In this document: positions 7,008-8,264 of the stretch, piece by piece
Layout of the letters: each line of letters starts with the position of its first letter
Position numbering within the stretch: the first letter of the stretch is position 1
Source of the DNA: Geopsychrobacter sp.
GTDB taxonomy: Bacteria > Desulfobacterota > Desulfuromonadia > Desulfuromonadales > Geopsychrobacteraceae
Length of the DNA stretch: 8,264 nt
Direction: 5' to 3'
Assembly (NCBI GenBank): GCA_021647445.1
Contig: JAKIUS010000051.1
Coordinates: 1-8,264, forward strand
The notes under the pieces: model-generated
Told to the model about the DNA's origin: nothing
The model's database searches: none
The model's input: only the letters and a program-made list of their open reading frames with translations
Program-made: the position numbers and the translations under genes

Positions 7008-7023
7008 TGCGGACTGATCCGCA
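7008..7023 (-). other. Perfect 6-bp hairpin in the nuoG-nuoH spacer
   Basis: The transcript would contain TGCGGA-TCAG-TCCGCA: a perfect 6-base-pair stem with a 4-nt loop, starting 12 nt after the nuoG stop codon. No T tract follows, so it is not an intrinsic terminator. It may influence mRNA processing or stability, or may be chance. The spacer is the longest in the window (about 63-69 nt). Confidence 0.4.
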
Positions 7024-7035
7024 ATCTGTGAGAAA

Positions 7036-8264
7036 TTATTTGCTGACGTCGACTGCGATAGCAGCCTGACCGCTATAGATACGATTCAGTCCAAGCGAAC
7101 CAAAATGGTAAGGAGCAAAGAGCACCCCTTTTGACAAACGACGATCAACCTTGGCCACCGCAGAGATCTCAGTGCCTCCCGCCTTCAGCTTGACCAGATC
7201 GCCATCGACAATTGCCAACTCCTGCGCATCTTCTCGGCCGAACTCAATGTACGGCTCGGCGACGACCGCTATGGGTCCCTTGGCATGCAGGCTGGTGGTT
7301 CCACTGTGATAGAGCGCGCTGCCGACGACCAGCTGATACTTGGCGTCAAGCGCCTTGCCACCTTCAACCGCAACCAGGTTGCGCGTCTCAGGAGCCAGAT
7401 TATCACTCCCCCAGACATAACCCTGTGGACCGATCATCTCCAGACTGACCATCTCATAACCAGGTGTCACGGCCGCAAGTTGGGCAAAAGTGAGCGCCTC
7501 ATCAGCGGGGACCGTCACACCTAATCCGGCGAGCAACGCCTGAAAAATGGCAAAATCTGTTTTGGCTTCTCCCGGAGAGGTAATCCCCTGATTAAGCCGC
7601 TGGATGCGTCGTTCGGCATTGGTGACCGTGCCGTTTTTCTCAGCGAAGCTGGCAGCAGGCAGGACAACATCGGCCTTGCGCGCTGTCTCGCTGAGGAAAA
7701 GATCCTGCACCACAACAAAACCAGTTTTATCGAGCGCCTTTTCGGCCAGGTCCTTATCAGGATACGAGACCAGCAGGTCTTCACCGGTGATGTAGAGAGC
7801 CTTCAATGTGCCATCTGCGGCAGTCTTAAGCATCTCAACTGCCCCCAAGGCCCCAGCAGCCGGCAAGATCTGTAAATCGATCGCTCCCTGGCTGTTACTC
7901 TTCTCACCACAAAGATAGAGACCCGAACCACTGCGGCCGGCAATCCCAGTCAGCAATGAAAGATTTGCAACAGCGGTTCCCAGTTCACGACTATGTGCGG
8001 TGTAAGGAAGTCCATAAGCGAGCAGGATGGCGGCATTCTCGACCGTCGCCAACTCTCTAGCACTCTGTTTGATCCCCTCGGCGTCAACTCCGGTCGCAGC
8101 GGCTACGGCATCAACTCCATAATCAGTTAAAGCGACCTTGAGTTCCTCTACACCCTGCAGACCTTCAGTCTTGGCCAAGCCTTCATCGAGCAGGAAGCGA
8201 CACATGGCGTTGAGGATATTGACCTCAAGACCAGGCTTGTGCAACAGGGTTCGGGCATGCGGCA
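7036..8264 (-). CDS. nuoG: NADH-quinone oxidoreductase subunit G (NuoG), 3' part; 5' end beyond right edge
   Basis: NuoG is the large iron-sulfur subunit of the complex I peripheral arm, related to molybdopterin oxidoreductases but without a catalytic molybdenum role in complex I. The frame is open to the right edge, so the 408 residues seen are the C-terminal part; the in-frame TTG at 8244 is internal, not a start (PHARTLL precedes HKPGLEVNI). Visible in order are the molybdopterin-oxidoreductase domain with CGEKSNSQGAIDLQI near 118-132, the family motif ADVVLPAASFAEKNGTVTNA at 197-216 followed by ERRIQRLNQ, and a C-terminal dinucleotide-binding-type domain from about residue 308 (LVVGSALYHSGTTSLHA, then DGDLVKLKAGG and VLFAPYHFGSLGLNRIYSG). 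The N-terminal [2Fe-2S] and [4Fe-4S] cluster domains lie outside the window. The tail also resembles formate dehydrogenase alpha subunits; the position directly before nuoH makes NuoG the better call. Confidence 0.93.
   Translation of the reverse strand, partial: PHARTLLHKPGLEVNILNAMCRFLLDEGLAKTEGLQGVEELKVALTDYGVDAVAAATGVDAEGIKQSARELATVENAAILLAYGLPYTAHSRELGTAVANLSLLTGIAGRSGSGLYLCGEKSNSQGAIDLQILPAAGALGAVEMLKTAADGTLKALYITGEDLLVSYPDKDLAEKALDKTGFVVVQDLFLSETARKADVVLPAASFAEKNGTVTNAERRIQRLNQGITSPGEAKTDFAIFQALLAGLGVTVPADEALTFAQLAAVTPGYEMVSLEMIGPQGYVWGSDNLAPETRNLVAVEGGKALDAKYQLVVGSALYHSGTTSLHAKGPIAVVAEPYIEFGREDAQELAIVDGDLVKLKAGGTEISAVAKVDRRLSKGVLFAPYHFGSLGLNRIYSGQAAIAVDVSK

Noticed and set aside
7212..7524. 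Overlapping plus-strand frames antisense to nuoG
   Set aside because: Two overlapping frames in the same place with Arg/Cys/Trp-rich or patternless translations; nuoG coding explains the region.
1..8264. Novel defence system, mobile element, CRISPR array or hidden RNA gene
   Set aside because: The genes of one conserved nuo operon fill the window almost edge to edge, with spacers of 63 nt or less outside the start-choice region. I saw no tandem repeats, transposase, integrase, tRNA or rRNA sequence.

Overview
The window is one contiguous stretch of a respiratory complex I (NDH-1, NADH:quinone oxidoreductase) operon. Every gene lies on the minus strand, so transcription runs from the right edge to the left edge. 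In transcription order the genes are nuoG (3' part only), nuoH, nuoI, nuoJ, nuoK, nuoL, nuoM and nuoN (5' part only). This is the canonical bacterial G-H-I-J-K-L-M-N order. There is no other gene, RNA gene, mobile element or CRISPR array that I can support. No non-coding gap exceeds 63 bases.

Right part (5482-8264): the catalytic end of nuoG (peripheral-arm subunit with a molybdopterin-oxidoreductase fold), then nuoH (quinone-chamber membrane subunit) and nuoI (two [4Fe-4S] clusters that pass electrons to the quinone site). Middle (4637-5467): the two small membrane subunits nuoJ and nuoK, which link the quinone site to the proton channels. Left part (1-4594): the three antiporter-like proton-pumping subunits nuoL, nuoM and nuoN. 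Together these encode most of the membrane arm (only NuoA would lie outside) plus two peripheral subunits. Electrons enter through subunits encoded beyond the right edge, pass through NuoG and NuoI to quinone at NuoH, and drive proton transfer along NuoJ/K/N/M/L. The charged residues known to be essential in the pump subunits are present wherever the window covers them, so the complex looks functional.

The organism is a Gram-negative-type bacterium with moderate GC content. The gene order, the short NuoI, the long NuoL and the formate-dehydrogenase-like tail of NuoG suggest a Desulfuromonadales/Geobacter-type deltaproteobacterium. That placement is an inference from recollection of such operons, not from a search.

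No promoter is visible; expression presumably comes from upstream of the right edge. All spacers are 14-63 nt and each gene has a purine-rich ribosome-binding site. Small inverted repeats occur in several spacers. The most notable is a terminator-like hairpin with a T5 tract between nuoK and nuoL. I found no convincing sign of a novel system; the findings are modest points about regulation, start sites and subunit variation.
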